In this document: positions 1 to 5,167 of the stretch, one piece after another
Position numbering within the stretch: the first letter of the stretch is position 1
Layout: every line of letters starts with the position of its first letter
DNA from: an uncultured Lachnospiraceae bacterium
Lineage (GTDB): Bacteria; Bacillota; Clostridia; Lachnospirales; Lachnospiraceae
Direction of reading: 5' to 3'
Assembly: GCA_902797785.1 (NCBI GenBank)
Contig: CADBUD010000345.1
Span: 1-5,167, forward strand
Length of the DNA stretch: 5,167 nucleotides
Position numbers and translations under genes: made by a program
Notes under the pieces: generated by a model
What the model saw: only the letters and a program-made list of their open reading frames with translations
Told to the model about the DNA's origin: nothing
Database searches by the model: none

Positions 1-42
1 AAATTCAACATACTTTCCTCTGCCTGACATATTTATTAGTTA

Positions 43-68
43 TGGGAAACGAATTTATTCGTTTCCTA
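43..68. repeat. Palindrome (hairpin) in the left intergenic region
   Basis: GGAAACGAAT (45-54) is followed after 2 nt by its exact reverse complement (57-66). One G-T wobble and one further pair extend the stem outward to 43/68. No T-run follows on the plus strand, so a terminator is not obvious. Confidence 0.65.
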
Positions 69-127
69 TTGCGCCAAAACGCGAGGCGCTGAAAGCACCC
101 TTCCTATCGCGTTTGTGTGCACTAATG

Positions 128-196
128 TGTTATAGTAAATGCATTTATTTCATGCGTTTACTATAACAATGCATTTATTTCATGCGTTTACTATAC
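128..196. repeat. Palindromic tandem repeat, 30-bp period
   Basis: A 28-bp sequence at 138-165 recurs exactly at 168-195, giving a 30-bp period. The first unit is also half of an inverted repeat: 128-144 pairs with 152-168 through 17 bp with one G-T wobble, around a 7-nt loop. The second unit repeats the right arm, so alternative hairpins are possible. No protein-coding sense is evident. Its function is unknown; candidates are a dispersed intergenic palindrome, a recombination site or an RNA structure. Confidence 0.75.
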
Positions 197-340
197 TATT
201 TACATTTTTCTGCATTATTATACTTTCCTTTAGACGCATTTCCTTCGTCATAACCTATGCCCAGAACACTGGGATATCTTGCGCGGCAACAGAAATCCCT
301 GATATCCAAAAAGAGTTTTTGTACCATGACTTTCGCACAG

Positions 341-380
341 AAAAAGACTCCCATATCCACTCGGGATACAAGAGTCCTTT
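341..380 (-). terminator. Strong rho-independent terminator downstream of the small gene
   Basis: On the minus strand, arms 380-364 and 358-342 form a continuous 17-bp stem that includes several G-T wobbles, closed by the loop CGAGT. Five T (345-341) form the end of the 3' arm and the U-tract. The opposite strand also ends the stem in a short T-run (378-380), so some bidirectional activity is possible. It lies 188 nt past the small gene's stop, beyond the inserted repeat element, and is the best candidate 3' end for that transcript. Confidence 0.85.
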
Positions 381-391
381 AAAAATCAAAT

Positions 392-544
392 GTAACAGTT
401 CACCCTTTCAGCCTCTCTGTTACAAAATGCACAGAGATGATGCATTCTGCATCACCTCGCGCCCATTGTCTCGGATTTTCTGTGACTTTCGCTGCGCTTC
501 ACTCACCAAAAATACCTTGTGCGAGAATAAGGGTGAACTGTTAC
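392..544. mobile_element. 153-bp MITE-like element with 16-bp terminal inverted repeats (copy 1, complete)
   Basis: The ends are perfect inverted repeats: GTAACAGTTCACCCTT at 392-407 and its reverse complement at 529-544. Inside are further palindromes. CTGTTAC (417-423) is inverted against the left tip, TGATGCA (438-444) pairs with TGCATCA (448-454) around a 3-nt loop, and CTCGC near 456-460 can pair with GCGAG at 521-525. The whole unit can therefore fold into a long imperfect hairpin. It encodes no transposase, and no clear target-site duplication is visible. A second copy at 5059 shows that it is a dispersed repeat. It could be a non-autonomous transposon (MITE) or a REP-like intergenic palindromic element. 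Confidence 0.8.
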
Positions 545-567
545 CATCATATCAATTCAAGTAAAAA

Positions 568-945
568 TTAGTCTGTAATCTTAACGGATGTAACAGCAAG
601 TCCCTGATCTGCCTCAACTACTAAATCACCTAAACCGATGTTATCCATTGGATTCTGATGATAATAATATGTGATAACAAGAGTCTGTGTACCATCTCCA
701 CTAACAAGAGAACCATTGCTGGACTTGTAAACTACTGGCAGATTGAAGGAAATCGTAAGCCACTGCTGCTCCTTGGTGTGATCTGAATCATGCTTTCCAT
801 TTACCTGGATTCTGTAGTCTGTTCTTCCTACCTGATTATTCTGACGAATGTCAGTGGTAGTGGTATAGCATCCGCCACTGGAAGCATATACGCCTTCGCT
901 TAATCCCTCATCTACAACTACTACTGGTTTTTCATACTTCTTCAT
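568..945 (-). CDS. Small leader-like protein with beta-rich C-terminal domain, function unknown
   Basis: This 125-residue protein has two parts. The N-terminus, MKKYEKPVVVVDEGLSEG then VYASSGGC (residues 1-26), resembles a leader: charged start, YxxP motif (Y4, P7), acidic middle, and a Gly-Gly at 24-25 just before its only Cys (C26). Residues 27-125 are Thr/Asn/Gln/Gly-rich with alternating hydrophobic strands (DYRIQV, WLTISFNLPVVY, TLVITYYYH, DLVVEADQG, AVTSVKI), suggesting a compact beta-sandwich. There is no Sec signal peptide, lipobox, LPXTG or membrane segment. The ATG at 945 is chosen because GGAGGT (953-958) lies 7 nt upstream and a consensus promoter ends at 989. A longer frame from TTG at 1017 would start inside the -35 box. 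The gene has its own promoter and lies downstream of the nucleotidyltransferase gene. The N-terminal pattern recalls short Lachnospiraceae proteins of unknown role. It may be a modified or exported peptide precursor or a small surface protein; neither is proven. Confidence 0.8.
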   Translation of the reverse strand: MKKYEKPVVVVDEGLSEGVYASSGGCYTTTTDIRQNNQVGRTDYRIQVNGKHDSDHTKEQQWLTISFNLPVVYKSSNGSLVSGDGTQTLVITYYYHQNPMDNIGLGDLVVEADQGLAVTSVKITD

Positions 946-952
946 ATCCAAT

Positions 953-958
953 ACCTCC
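953..958 (-). promoter_or_regulatory. Ribosome binding site that fixes the start of the small gene
   Basis: The minus strand reads GGAGGT, 7 nt before the ATG at 945. It rules out the longer TTG-started frame from 1017, which would overlap the promoter. Confidence 0.9.
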
Positions 959-988
959 ACTATTTTTTCAGCTGTTAACTGTTCATAA

Positions 989-1017
989 ATTATAACCTCA
1001 AATTGTATTTTTGTCAA
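989..1017 (-). promoter_or_regulatory. Consensus sigma-A promoter for the small leader-like gene
   Basis: On the minus strand a perfect -35 box TTGACA (1017-1012) is followed by exactly 17 nt and a perfect -10 box TATAAT (994-989). Transcription should begin near 981-983, giving a 5' leader of about 37 nt before the ATG at 945. Both hexamers and the spacing match the consensus, so strong constitutive-type expression is expected. This is clearly separate from the upstream three-gene unit. Confidence 0.93.
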
Positions 1018-1019
1018 TA

Positions 1020-1048
1020 CAAAAAATAGCCAGATTTTTCCGGGGCTT
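1020..1048 (-). terminator. Weak rho-independent terminator after the nucleotidyltransferase gene
   Basis: On the minus strand, AGCC (1047-1044) can pair with GGCT (1031-1028), with possible inner GA/TC pairing. A run of six T (1026-1021) follows almost directly. The stem is short, so termination may be partial. The site sits between the nucleotidyltransferase stop (1131) and the small gene's -35 box (1017), where a boundary between transcription units is expected. Confidence 0.5.
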
Positions 1049-1061
1049 TTCCCACAATTCC

Positions 1062-1109
1062 GTCAGTTCTTCTAATCACCTGTTCTTCTGATTTCCTGCT
1101 CTTCTGATT
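1062..1109. repeat. Three imperfect 16-bp tandem repeats
   Basis: Units at 1062-1077, 1078-1093 and 1094-1109 share the plus-strand core TTCTTCTRATY (CTCTTCTGATT in the third). They lie between the nucleotidyltransferase stop and the terminator/promoter that precede the small gene. They may be a slippage-prone spacer or a binding-site array; I see nothing that decides. Confidence 0.6.
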
Positions 1110-1130
1110 GTCTGTCCTTCCCAGCGGTTC

Positions 1131-2399
1131 CTACCGAAAGATATGGATTTTTTCCGCCAGTCTGCCCCGGTCTCCTGCTTTTCTCAAAATTTCCAGGGTC
1201 GAAGTCTTGCGAAGCTTCTTATTGTTATATAAGAATTTTGCCAGCGTCATCATCCAAAGCACGGGCCAAAGAAAATATTTGTTTTTTGTCTTTGGATAAT
1301 TTAGCTGCATCTGATGATGAAACTCCCGCAGATAATCCCGCAGCTTACCTCCTCGAAGCACGACCATCCGGTCATCCTCTGATTTTCCGAACTCCTCTGC
1401 ATCCAGGATTTCTCTTAAAAACTGCCGGCAGGTCTGTTTATCAAAAAAACGGCAGAAGACATGATTTCCATAATAGATCTTATCTTTGGCGGCCCAGAGC
1501 CAGTCTCCTTTTTGTTTTTTTACGGACAGACCCATATAACGGATACAGAGAGAAGTAATCATGGAAGCAAACCCCCCAATCCGGCTCTCACGAATCAAGC
1601 GAAGATAGGTTTTCACCTCTTCTGCATCAATCGTCCCATTCCAAAATACAGTCCAATCACATAACAGGCGGATTCCAAATCCGGAACGCAGAAAATGCTG
1701 AAGCATATGCAGAAGCAGATAATAGACGTGATAAGCGTCACCTAAAACAGGAAGAGAAATCCCCATCACATCCTCATATTTCACATGGTCTTTCAGCTTA
1801 GGAAGGAGCTTTTCCAGATAATCATTCATTTTCTGATTATCAAAGGGCTCCGTCAACATGGTATGCAGCTCCAGCTCAATTAAATCCTCTGAAAAGTAGG
1901 CGATATGATGGTTCGCGTCCTGATGGGACTTTTTTCGCATTCCATGCTCCCGCAGCAGTTTGTCTGCCATCGGCAGCTTCGAAGAATCGAACAAAATCAA
2001 ATCAATATCTCCGGATTTCCGAAGCTCCGGTATCGGATAACGAATTGCTGTACCGATTCCCTTTAACAGCGCTGCCTCTATACCGGCATCCTCTAAGATA
2101 TGCAGAAGATATTTCGCCAGGAAAAGCATATGGTAATTTTGAAGTGCGATTCTCCTTCCTGTTTCTGTAAATTTTTTTTCTACATTTTCCGGAAACTGAT
2201 ATTTCTCGGTCAATCCACTGACAACAGAGGTCAGCGCATGATTTTCTGAAATTTCAAGCAGTTTTTCCCAATCCGGCTCCATTTTCATAAAATAGGGAGA
2301 TTTTTCCTCTTCCTCAAGCTCCGGCCTTCGTTTCATCGTAAGTGCCTTTGCCGTCATCTTTAATACTATTTTTTCTTCCCTTATAAAATCACGTTCCAT
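1131..2399 (-). CDS. Nucleotidyltransferase-fold family protein (NTP_transf_5 type)
   Basis: This 422-residue soluble protein resembles the uncharacterised nucleotidyltransferase family PF14907. Seen directly: LEDAGIEAALLKG (102-114), then RYPIPELRKSGDIDLIL (120-136), in which GDID (130-133) supplies the two catalytic-type carboxylates. A later acidic strand, LIELELHT (173-180), could provide the third carboxylate. A C-terminal motif, HMLQHFLRSGFGIRLLCDW (231-249), matches the helical HxLxHxLxxGxGxRxLxD signature I associate with this family. The first 40 residues are Lys/Glu-rich, and in-frame Met15 or Met22 are alternative starts. Met1 is kept because a GAAAGGAAA purine tract (2406-2414) precedes it at a suitable distance. 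The gene starts 42 nt after the flippase stop and probably belongs to the same transcript. Family members occur in polysaccharide clusters and also in peptide-modification clusters, so the substrate here could be a sugar precursor or a protein. The fold is well supported; the reaction is not. Confidence 0.85.
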   Translation of the reverse strand: MERDFIREEKIVLKMTAKALTMKRRPELEEEEKSPYFMKMEPDWEKLLEISENHALTSVVSGLTEKYQFPENVEKKFTETGRRIALQNYHMLFLAKYLLHILEDAGIEAALLKGIGTAIRYPIPELRKSGDIDLILFDSSKLPMADKLLREHGMRKKSHQDANHHIAYFSEDLIELELHTMLTEPFDNQKMNDYLEKLLPKLKDHVKYEDVMGISLPVLGDAYHVYYLLLHMLQHFLRSGFGIRLLCDWTVFWNGTIDAEEVKTYLRLIRESRIGGFASMITSLCIRYMGLSVKKQKGDWLWAAKDKIYYGNHVFCRFFDKQTCRQFLREILDAEEFGKSEDDRMVVLRGGKLRDYLREFHHQMQLNYPKTKNKYFLWPVLWMMTLAKFLYNNKKLRKTSTLEILRKAGDRGRLAEKIHIFR

Positions 2400-2441
2400 T
2401 TCTGATTTCCTTTCTACATTAAAGTACCCGTCAAAAGCGAT

Positions 2442-4001
2442 TCAACGGAGGTTCTGTGTGTCCTTATCACGACACCTTATTCTGGCATCAAGGATTCCTT
2501 TGGCTTTTTCCATGACGAACCGAAGCTCCTTCATTCGCAAATATGCCAGAAGCATGAAAAGATTCGGCAGGAAAAGACAGACAGCAAGACGTTTGAAAAA
2601 AATGAGCAGGATTCCACCCGTCATCTGTCTGCAGAGAAAATCGGTCATCCCCCAAGACAGCCCCAAAATAAGAACATAATACAAATATTTTACAAAATAC
2701 TGCCTCACCGGTGCTTCCAGGCTGTGACGATACAGCATATAGGGCTCAATCCAAAAGGTCAGCATGGTACTGATCAACGTCCCCAAAAAGACCCCGATGG
2801 TTCCATAAAATTGCGCCAGCACGATAGAAATAACGAGATTTAACACTGCCTCTGCCACTGCTTTATACCGGTCGAACCAGAACAGCCCCAAAGAATCCCG
2901 GAATGCTAATGTCGCCTGGCGCATCCCAGTTGCGTAAAAATTCAGGCAGAGCACAAAAACAATATCGATGGAGAATAGGAACTTCGCTCCAAAGCTCATC
3001 TCCACAAAAGGATTTAAAAGCTCGAACAAACAGATTGCCGCAAATCCAAACAGCCACTGTCCAATAAAGAACGAGGTCTCGAAAATTTTTTTCACCCGCT
3101 CTTTTTTTTCTGTCACGCCAAGATTCCCCACACTTGCAGTAATCCCCTGAAACATCTGATTCAGCACCTGACGTACCGAACCGATTACCAGATAATAGTT
3201 GGAATAGCACCCGGTGCTGATGATTCCCGCAAAATAGGTCAGCAAAAGATTGTCTGTATTATTTATCACGACAAAGCTTATTTTGTGCATGAGCATCGCT
3301 TTAATGTTTTTAAAAATACCATCCCGCTCTTCCTTTGGCAGCGGTTCTGCCTTCTTATCCTTCAAAAAAGGATAGAGCTGATCTGCCCGTCTGGAGATAC
3401 AGAGATTATTTCCCAGGGTACAGATCAGGTATACGGTCAGAAACAAGATGAAATTATGCGTCGTCAACAGCAGGATGATCTGTACAACATCCTGAATCAA
3501 AAGAAATATCGTCTGATAGATCACGCCGATATAACTGAGCTGATGTGCATCAATCAGGGTTCTCTTATAAATCAAAAGGTAGGAAACCACGGAATTGGCA
3601 AGATACATCAAATAGATCAAAATCAAATGGTCGATTCCCTGCTTTTCCTTCATCAAAATTCCCAGAAAAGGAATCACCAAAAGACCGGCGACCAGAACAA
3701 AAGCAGCAACTCCGCGGTAAAATGTCTGAAACATCTTCATCAGGGATTTCTGCTTTTCCACATTTTCCTCTGCAATTGGCTGATACAACGCATAGGTAAT
3801 TGCTGTTCCGACTCCCAGCTCTGACAAAGACAATACATTTAAAATATCCGAAAATAACCCATTGACGCCAACATATGCTTCACTGAGCGTATGGGTAAAA
3901 ACGACCCTGGTAAGAAATCCCATGAGAATCGCAAGAATACGGGACACCATTGCCGCCGTCGTATTCCTTACAGAATACTCTGTTCTGCTTTTCTTATTCA
4001 C
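2442..4001 (-). CDS. Polysaccharide/oligosaccharide flippase (Wzx-like, PST family of the MOP superfamily)
   Basis: This 519-residue polytopic membrane protein is expected to move lipid-linked oligosaccharide across the cytoplasmic membrane. Hydrophobic segments occur throughout, for example about residues 17-35, 45-67, 97-116, 125-145, 157-178, 184-197, 310-330, 340-357, 383-420, 437-455 and 461-488. A charged cytoplasmic loop lies near 204-235. The N-terminal RTEYSVRNTTAAMVSRILA, the SELGVGTAITYALYQPIAE segment near 60-79, and the later FRDSLGLFWFDRYKAVAEA stretch are characteristic of Firmicutes polysaccharide flippases. The start chosen is GTG at 4001-3999, because AGGAGG (4008-4013) lies 6 nt upstream. 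An in-frame TTG at 4022 would place that ribosome binding site inside the gene. With the GTG start, the gene begins 17 nt after the Stealth stop codon. The transported glycan is not identifiable. A general MATE-type exporter is less likely given the neighbours. Confidence 0.93.
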   Translation of the reverse strand: MNKKSRTEYSVRNTTAAMVSRILAILMGFLTRVVFTHTLSEAYVGVNGLFSDILNVLSLSELGVGTAITYALYQPIAEENVEKQKSLMKMFQTFYRGVAAFVLVAGLLVIPFLGILMKEKQGIDHLILIYLMYLANSVVSYLLIYKRTLIDAHQLSYIGVIYQTIFLLIQDVVQIILLLTTHNFILFLTVYLICTLGNNLCISRRADQLYPFLKDKKAEPLPKEERDGIFKNIKAMLMHKISFVVINNTDNLLLTYFAGIISTGCYSNYYLVIGSVRQVLNQMFQGITASVGNLGVTEKKERVKKIFETSFFIGQWLFGFAAICLFELLNPFVEMSFGAKFLFSIDIVFVLCLNFYATGMRQATLAFRDSLGLFWFDRYKAVAEAVLNLVISIVLAQFYGTIGVFLGTLISTMLTFWIEPYMLYRHSLEAPVRQYFVKYLYYVLILGLSWGMTDFLCRQMTGGILLIFFKRLAVCLFLPNLFMLLAYLRMKELRFVMEKAKGILDARIRCRDKDTQNLR

Positions 4002-4007
4002 CTGACT

Positions 4008-4013
4008 CCTCCT
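4008..4013 (-). promoter_or_regulatory. Ribosome binding site that fixes the flippase start at GTG
   Basis: A perfect AGGAGG lies 6 nt before GTG at 4001-3999. The alternative TTG start at 4022 lies upstream of this site and has no comparable ribosome binding site. Confidence 0.88.
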
Positions 4014-4018
4014 ATTTC

Positions 4019-5026
4019 TCAATAAAGCTCAAAGGATGATTTTTCTGGAAAATACTGTTCCATCGCCTTGAGAAGGTCTGATTTCACCCGTTCAAAATCA
4101 ATTTTCTCATTTGCATCATTGATACAGATCATCTTTGCCTTGCCCTCCTTTAGGGTCTTTTTCAACTTTTCATTATGATCATCCAAATTAAAATAACAAA
4201 ATCCACGCAGAACATTCTTCGGACAGAAATTTCCCCTAAGCTTCTGCCATTCACGGAACAGATACTGGGTCTGGTCATCCTTGCTCCGGAAGCGATTCGC
4301 AGAAGTTGCCAGCAATTCTTCCGCTTCCCTTCCCCATACCTCCTCAAAGCTGCGCTTCAAAAACGGTGACGGCCCATGCGGGGTATAAAAGCTCGTATAA
4401 AGCGGAAAAGCGAGCTCCAAAAAATTGTAAAAGAAATACAGCGGCGGATAACCAATATGAAAATAATGAAACGGCTGTTGTTTCACGTTTTCTCTTTTAT
4501 CAAAATACTTTGACAACACCAGTGCTTCATTCAGGAACAAATGTGACATGACCGGATTTTTGGGATTGGCAACGACCGGTTGAAACGCCAGCATATCACA
4601 TGGCTTCCCGCCTCGAAAAAAATCCCGCGGCTTTACCGGCCCGGTCACGAACATATCATCATTAAAATAAACGAACTGCTCTGACAGTCCCTTGATCCGA
4701 TGCAGATACATTTCAATGACATTGCTGTTAAAGGTCGGAAGAAACCGCTCCGGAATATAGTCCCTGTGCTTCACCAGATGGAGCTTTTTATGTTCTGTAT
4801 TCAGCCAATCCGGATAGTGGCCGCAGGTGACAAAATGAATCCGTCTCACCCATGGCGCGAACTGCTCCACCCCACGAAACCAATATTTTAGCAGCTCCCA
4901 GTCCCGATAACGTTCCGTTCTGACATCTGCTTCCCTTCTAGGAGAATATTTTGCTTTTTCCTGCTGCCACACCGGGTCGTTTCCATCTACCCAGGTGATT
5001 ACAAAATCAATTCCTTTTTTTCTCAT
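4019..5026 (-). CDS. Stealth-family sugar-phosphate transferase (capsule/exopolysaccharide phosphotransferase)
   Basis: This 335-residue protein has the conserved blocks of the Stealth family, which transfers hexose- or HexNAc-1-phosphate from a nucleotide sugar to build phosphodiester-linked polysaccharide. Seen directly: a CR1-like start, IDFVITWVDGND (residues 6-17); a long CR2-like block (about 39-127) running from the RYRDWELLKYWF segment to FNDDMFV, whose D123/D124 pair matches the acidic pair expected to hold metal or donor; a CR3-like HGPSPFLKRSFEEVW (217-231) followed by RFRSKDD (246 on); and a CR4-like CINDANEKID near 301-310. There is no signal peptide or membrane segment, so it should act in the cytoplasm. 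Its length is normal for bacterial Stealth proteins. The ATG start is supported by AAGGAGG at 5034-5040, 7 nt upstream. It is the first visible gene of a unit with a flippase, which fits glycan assembly. The donor and acceptor sugars cannot be read from the sequence. Confidence 0.93.
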   Translation of the reverse strand: MRKKGIDFVITWVDGNDPVWQQEKAKYSPRREADVRTERYRDWELLKYWFRGVEQFAPWVRRIHFVTCGHYPDWLNTEHKKLHLVKHRDYIPERFLPTFNSNVIEMYLHRIKGLSEQFVYFNDDMFVTGPVKPRDFFRGGKPCDMLAFQPVVANPKNPVMSHLFLNEALVLSKYFDKRENVKQQPFHYFHIGYPPLYFFYNFLELAFPLYTSFYTPHGPSPFLKRSFEEVWGREAEELLATSANRFRSKDDQTQYLFREWQKLRGNFCPKNVLRGFCYFNLDDHNEKLKKTLKEGKAKMICINDANEKIDFERVKSDLLKAMEQYFPEKSSFELY

Positions 5027-5033
5027 CGTTATT

Positions 5034-5040
5034 CCTCCTT
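5034..5040 (-). promoter_or_regulatory. Ribosome binding site of the Stealth gene
   Basis: The minus strand reads AAGGAGG, 7 nt before the ATG at 5026. Only 32 bp separate the start codon from the repeat element at 5059, and I see no good promoter in that gap. Confidence 0.88.
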
Positions 5041-5041
5041 A

Positions 5042-5056
5042 GCTGCTTTTCGCAGC
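5042..5056 (-). other. Small hairpin immediately upstream of the Stealth ribosome binding site
   Basis: GCTGC (5042-5046) and GCAGC (5052-5056) form a 5-bp stem with a 5-nt loop (GAAAA on the minus strand), ending 1 nt before AAGGAGG. No T-run follows, so it is not a terminator. It could modulate translation initiation or RNA processing, or be chance. Confidence 0.4.
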
Positions 5057-5058
5057 AC

Positions 5059-5167
5059 GTAACAATTCACCCTTTTGGCTTCTCTGTTACAAAATGCACA
5101 GAGATGATGCATTCTGCATCACCTCGCGCCCATTGCCTCGGATTTTCTGTGACTTTCGCTGCGCTTC
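5059..5167. mobile_element. Second copy of the MITE-like element, same orientation, truncated by window end
   Basis: It aligns without gaps to positions 392-500 of the first copy, with 5 mismatches in 109 positions (about 95% identity), one of them in the terminal repeat (GTAACAATT instead of GTAACAGTT). The right part, including the second terminal repeat, lies beyond the window. On the minus strand it leaves an open frame that ends at a TAA at 5089-5087, upstream of the Stealth gene. Confidence 0.85.

Larger units (their letters stand above)
1..340. other. Gene-poor, palindrome-rich left intergenic region
   Basis: No convincing gene is visible here. Besides the 43-68 palindrome and the 128-196 repeat, AAACGCGA near 77-85 is inverted against TCGCGTTT near 108-115, GCGCC/GGCGC pairs near 71-89, and a small palindrome occupies 307-321 (CAAAAA-GAG-TTTTTG). 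A minus-strand frame of 43 codons (327-196) has no ribosome binding site and starts just past the terminator, so it is not called. The density of inverted repeats suggests one or more dispersed intergenic elements or a decayed element. Confidence 0.55.

Noticed and set aside
138..195. Possible short CRISPR array
   Set aside because: Only two units with a 2-bp gap and no spacer-length unique sequence between them; no cas gene in the window.
196..327. Minus-strand frame of 43 codons starting MVQKLFLDIRDF
   Set aside because: No Shine-Dalgarno sequence, begins immediately past a strong terminator, and has no visible promoter. It could be a relic or part of a dispersed repeat, so it is not called as a gene.
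381..560. Target-site duplication flanking the complete repeat element
   Set aside because: The flanks (ATCAAAT on the left, CATCATATC on the right) show no convincing matching direct repeat.
139..564. Plus-strand open frame of 141 codons across the left region
   Set aside because: Its start is a product of the 30-bp repeat (a repeated MHLFHAFT segment), and the rest runs through the terminator and the MITE-like element. No ribosome binding site, no protein-like character.
568..945. Direct identification of the small gene as a lasso peptide precursor
   Set aside because: The YxxP motif is present, but its spacing to the next Gly is off by one, the part after the leader is about 100 residues, and no cyclase, protease or PqqD-like gene is visible.
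2863..3210. Second minus-strand frame of 115 codons within the flippase gene
   Set aside because: Out-of-frame shadow of a well-supported membrane protein; rich in Cys, Trp and Arg, with no start signals.
3285..3824. Plus-strand open frame of 179 codons
   Set aside because: Lies wholly antisense to the flippase, is rich in Gln, His and Asn as expected from the complement of membrane-protein codons, and has no ribosome binding site.

Overview
The window looks like a chromosomal stretch from a low-to-moderate G+C Bacillota, most likely a gut Lachnospiraceae (Blautia/Dorea/Roseburia-like). This is inferred from the AT-leaning composition, strong AGGAGG ribosome binding sites, a consensus sigma-A promoter, and the style of the encoded proteins: a Firmicutes-type PST flippase, a Stealth phosphotransferase, and a short protein with a KKYEKPVV...EGVYASSGG start. 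The species cannot be fixed from the sequence alone.

All four convincing genes lie on the minus strand, so they are transcribed from high to low coordinates. First comes a three-gene, surface-glycan-type unit: a Stealth sugar-phosphate transferase (5026-4019), a polytopic polysaccharide flippase (4001-2442, GTG start) and a nucleotidyltransferase-fold protein of the NTP_transf_5 type (2399-1131). Spacing is short (17 and 42 nt) and each gene has its own Shine-Dalgarno sequence. No promoter is visible ahead of the first gene, so the unit is probably fed from beyond the right edge. A weak hairpin with a T-run (1020-1048) then precedes a perfect TTGACA-N17-TATAAT promoter. That promoter drives a 125-residue protein (945-568) with a leader-like N-terminus and a beta-rich remainder. 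A strong rho-independent terminator lies at 341-380.

A 153-bp element with perfect 16-bp terminal inverted repeats (392-544) sits between the small gene and this terminator. A second copy in the same orientation, about 95% identical over the visible 109 bp, starts at 5059 and is cut by the window end. The two copies bracket the whole cassette as direct repeats. The left 340 bp hold no convincing gene but are rich in palindromes, including a 30-bp-period repeat (138-195) whose first unit is half of a 17-bp-stem hairpin.

Working model (inference): the three-gene unit assembles and flips a phosphosugar-containing surface glycan. The separately promoted small protein is either a small surface or secreted protein or a substrate for modification by its neighbours. 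The nucleotidyltransferase next to a leader-like small protein is the most interesting part of the window.
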